Shown here piece by piece: positions 6,844 through 7,409 of a stretch of DNA of 7,409 nucleotides. Made by a program: the position numbers and the translations under genes. The stretch's first letter is position 1; the number at the start of each line of letters is the position of its first letter. The stretch is from Clostridiales bacterium. GTDB lineage: Bacteria > Bacillota > Clostridia > Lachnospirales > Anaerotignaceae. The DNA lies in contig JAJQDF010000228.1 of assembly GCA_021202325.1 (NCBI GenBank), forward strand, positions 1 to 7,409. The letters run 5' to 3'. The notes beneath the pieces were generated by a model that saw only the letters and a program-made list of their open reading frames with translations, was not told where the DNA came from and did not search any database.

Positions 6844-6872
6844 ATTATATCAGAAAAAATTTTGTTAGTCAA
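6844..6872 (-). promoter_or_regulatory. Sigma-A-type promoter of the mntP transcript
   Basis: On the minus strand TTGACT (6872-6867, 5 of 6 to consensus) is separated by exactly 17 bp from a perfect TATAAT (6849-6844). The start site would fall near 6838-6836, immediately before the aptamer P1 helix. The whole leader would then be riboswitch plus terminator plus about 75 nt. Confidence 0.88.
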
Positions 6873-6883
6873 GCATAATCTAC

Positions 6884-7057
6884 TATGAAAGTGTTTTCAA
6901 TAGTCGTATCGTGCCATGCTTGCATGGTTAAGAGCATGACTATTAGAAAACCTGACTGTATGAGTAACGTAGCCATTTTTCGTAGTAAAATGAGCGGAGT
7001 ACGAATACAGAAGCGATTGCGGGAGTGCTGAAAGCACGTAGCAATCGAGCTTTCATA
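6884..7057. repeat. Structured tandem element, copy 1 (unknown family; possible ncRNA)
   Basis: In plus orientation a closing stem TATGAAAG (6884-6891) / CTTTCATA (7050-7057) encloses three hairpins. P2 pairs GTTTTC-A-ATAGTC (6893-6905) with 6938-6951 over 13 pairs with one bulge, and is capped by CCATGC-TT-GCATGG (6914-6927). P3 pairs CTGTAT (6956-6961) with ATACAG (7005-7010) and has an inner CATTTT / AAAATG (6974-6979 / 6987-6992). P4 pairs CGATTGC (7014-7020) with GCAATCG (7041-7047), capped by GTGCT-GAA-AGCAC (7025-7037). A diverged copy lies at 7168-7340. The open frame across this region on the minus strand (7117-6869) runs straight through the stems and has no recognisable domain, so it is not called. 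I do not recognise the family and cannot fix the transcribed strand. Confidence 0.75.
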
Positions 7058-7164
7058 CCCAATTATATTATATTCTAATACTTCCTTTTCCTTTCCAAAT
7101 ATTGAACTACCGGACATTTATTGCTATTTGGGTAATGACAAAAATATATTAGTAGGGTATAACA
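7058..7164. other. AT-rich spacer between the two structured elements, no gene seen
   Basis: About 107 bp rich in A and T separate the two copies. I see no ORF with a ribosome binding site, no convincing promoter pair and no terminator. A 7-bp inverted pair TACCCAA (7056-7062) / TTGGGTA (7128-7134) brackets part of it but may be chance. Confidence 0.5.
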
Positions 7165-7167
7165 TAC

Positions 7168-7340
7168 TATAAAAGTGTCGGACAGCGGTCAGACAGGCGG
7201 GCAAGCTTGCTTGCACAGATGTCTGAACATTGGACGACCTAAGCGGTATGAGCATTTACCATTTTTTCTATAAAAATGGTACAATTGCGAAGACAGGTGC
7301 GATTGCAAAAGCTCGTAGAGCGAAGCAATCGACTTTTATA
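7168..7340. repeat. Structured tandem element, copy 2 (unknown family; possible ncRNA)
   Basis: The same architecture as copy 1, with different bases in several stems. The closing stem is TATAAAAGT (7168-7176) / ACTTTTATA (7332-7340), 9 bp. P2 has GTCG (7177-7180) / CGAC (7235-7238) and TCAGACA (7189-7195) / TGTCTGA (7220-7226), capped by GCAAGC-TT-GCTTGC (7201-7214). P3 is ACCATTTTT (7258-7266) / AAAAATGGT (7272-7280) with a 5-nt loop. P4 is CGATTGC (7300-7306) / GCAATCG (7325-7331), capped by GCTC-GTA-GAGC (7311-7321). Primary sequence shared with copy 1 includes TACTAT-AAAGTG at the left end, GTATGAG before P3, and the P4 outer stem. Function and strand are unknown. Confidence 0.75.
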
Positions 7341-7377
7341 AATTGATAGTGGCTGCAAAGCAGGCATATCAATTTAT
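7338..7377. repeat. Perfect 11-bp hairpin abutting structured copy 2
   Basis: ATAAATTGATA (7338-7348) is the exact reverse complement of TATCAATTTAT (7367-7377). The 18-nt interior can extend the fold through CTGC-AAA-GCAG (7353-7363). Neither strand has a T-run directly after the hairpin, so it is not a standard intrinsic terminator. Its first three bases overlap the last three of the copy 2 closing stem, so the two could stack or compete. Confidence 0.65.
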
Positions 7378-7409
7378 TACATGAAAAATATAAAATATCT
7401 TATCAAGAG

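Noticed and set aside
6905..6945. Transfer RNA gene in the cloverleaf-like region
   Set aside because: The element is about 174 nt, with stems of the wrong length and no T-loop (GTTCGA-type) or CCA-adjacent acceptor arrangement.
105..7069. Shared 13-mer acccaattatatt at 105-117 and 7057-7069
   Set aside because: One AT-rich 13-base match in a 7.4-kb window is expected by chance at this order of frequency. The flanking sequences do not continue the similarity.
6869..7117. Minus-strand open frame of 82 codons
   Set aside because: It runs through all stems of structured copy 1, has no recognisable domain and overlaps the mntP promoter -35 region. The pairing pattern explains the sequence better.
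6884..7340. CRISPR array or attC-type integron site
   Set aside because: There are only two long, diverged units with no short identical repeats and spacers. The multi-hairpin layout does not fit attC sites, and no integrase or Cas gene is present.

Overview
This window looks like a chromosomal segment of a low-to-moderate GC Firmicute, probably an anaerobic Clostridium-class bacterium. The basis is strong AGGAGG-type ribosome binding sites, sigma-A-type promoters, a Cys-anchored lipoprotein, intrinsic terminators and transcription-terminating riboswitches. No ribosomal or other taxonomic marker gene is present, so the lineage is an inference. All recognised genes lie on the minus strand and are transcribed from right to left.

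Right part (about 6884-7409): no gene can be supported. Instead there are two diverged tandem copies (6884-7057 and 7168-7340) of a ~174-nt element that can fold into a closing stem enclosing three hairpins. Several stems keep their pairing although the bases differ between copies. A perfect 11-bp hairpin follows the second copy. I do not recognise this family.

Middle part (3215-6872): a manganese/divalent-cation efflux locus. A near-consensus promoter leads into a yybP-ykoY (Mn2+) riboswitch with its own terminator, then mntP (Mn2+ exporter). Only 13-20 nt after the mntP stop codon, a second yybP-ykoY aptamer and terminator precede a P2-type, Ca2+-ATPase-like cation pump. The second riboswitch has no convincing promoter of its own, so the two switches may act in series on one transcript. 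An intrinsic terminator closes this unit at 3242-3215.

Left part (1-3177): a promoter overlapped at its start site by a 20-bp palindrome drives a four-gene operon: a Crp/Fnr-family regulator, a substrate-binding lipoprotein, an ABC permease and a short ABC ATPase of the nitrate/sulfonate/taurine (SsuABC/TauABC) type. The genes overlap or nearly touch. The transported substrate cannot be read from the sequence. At the left edge, the first 32 codons of a further minus-strand gene run out of the window.
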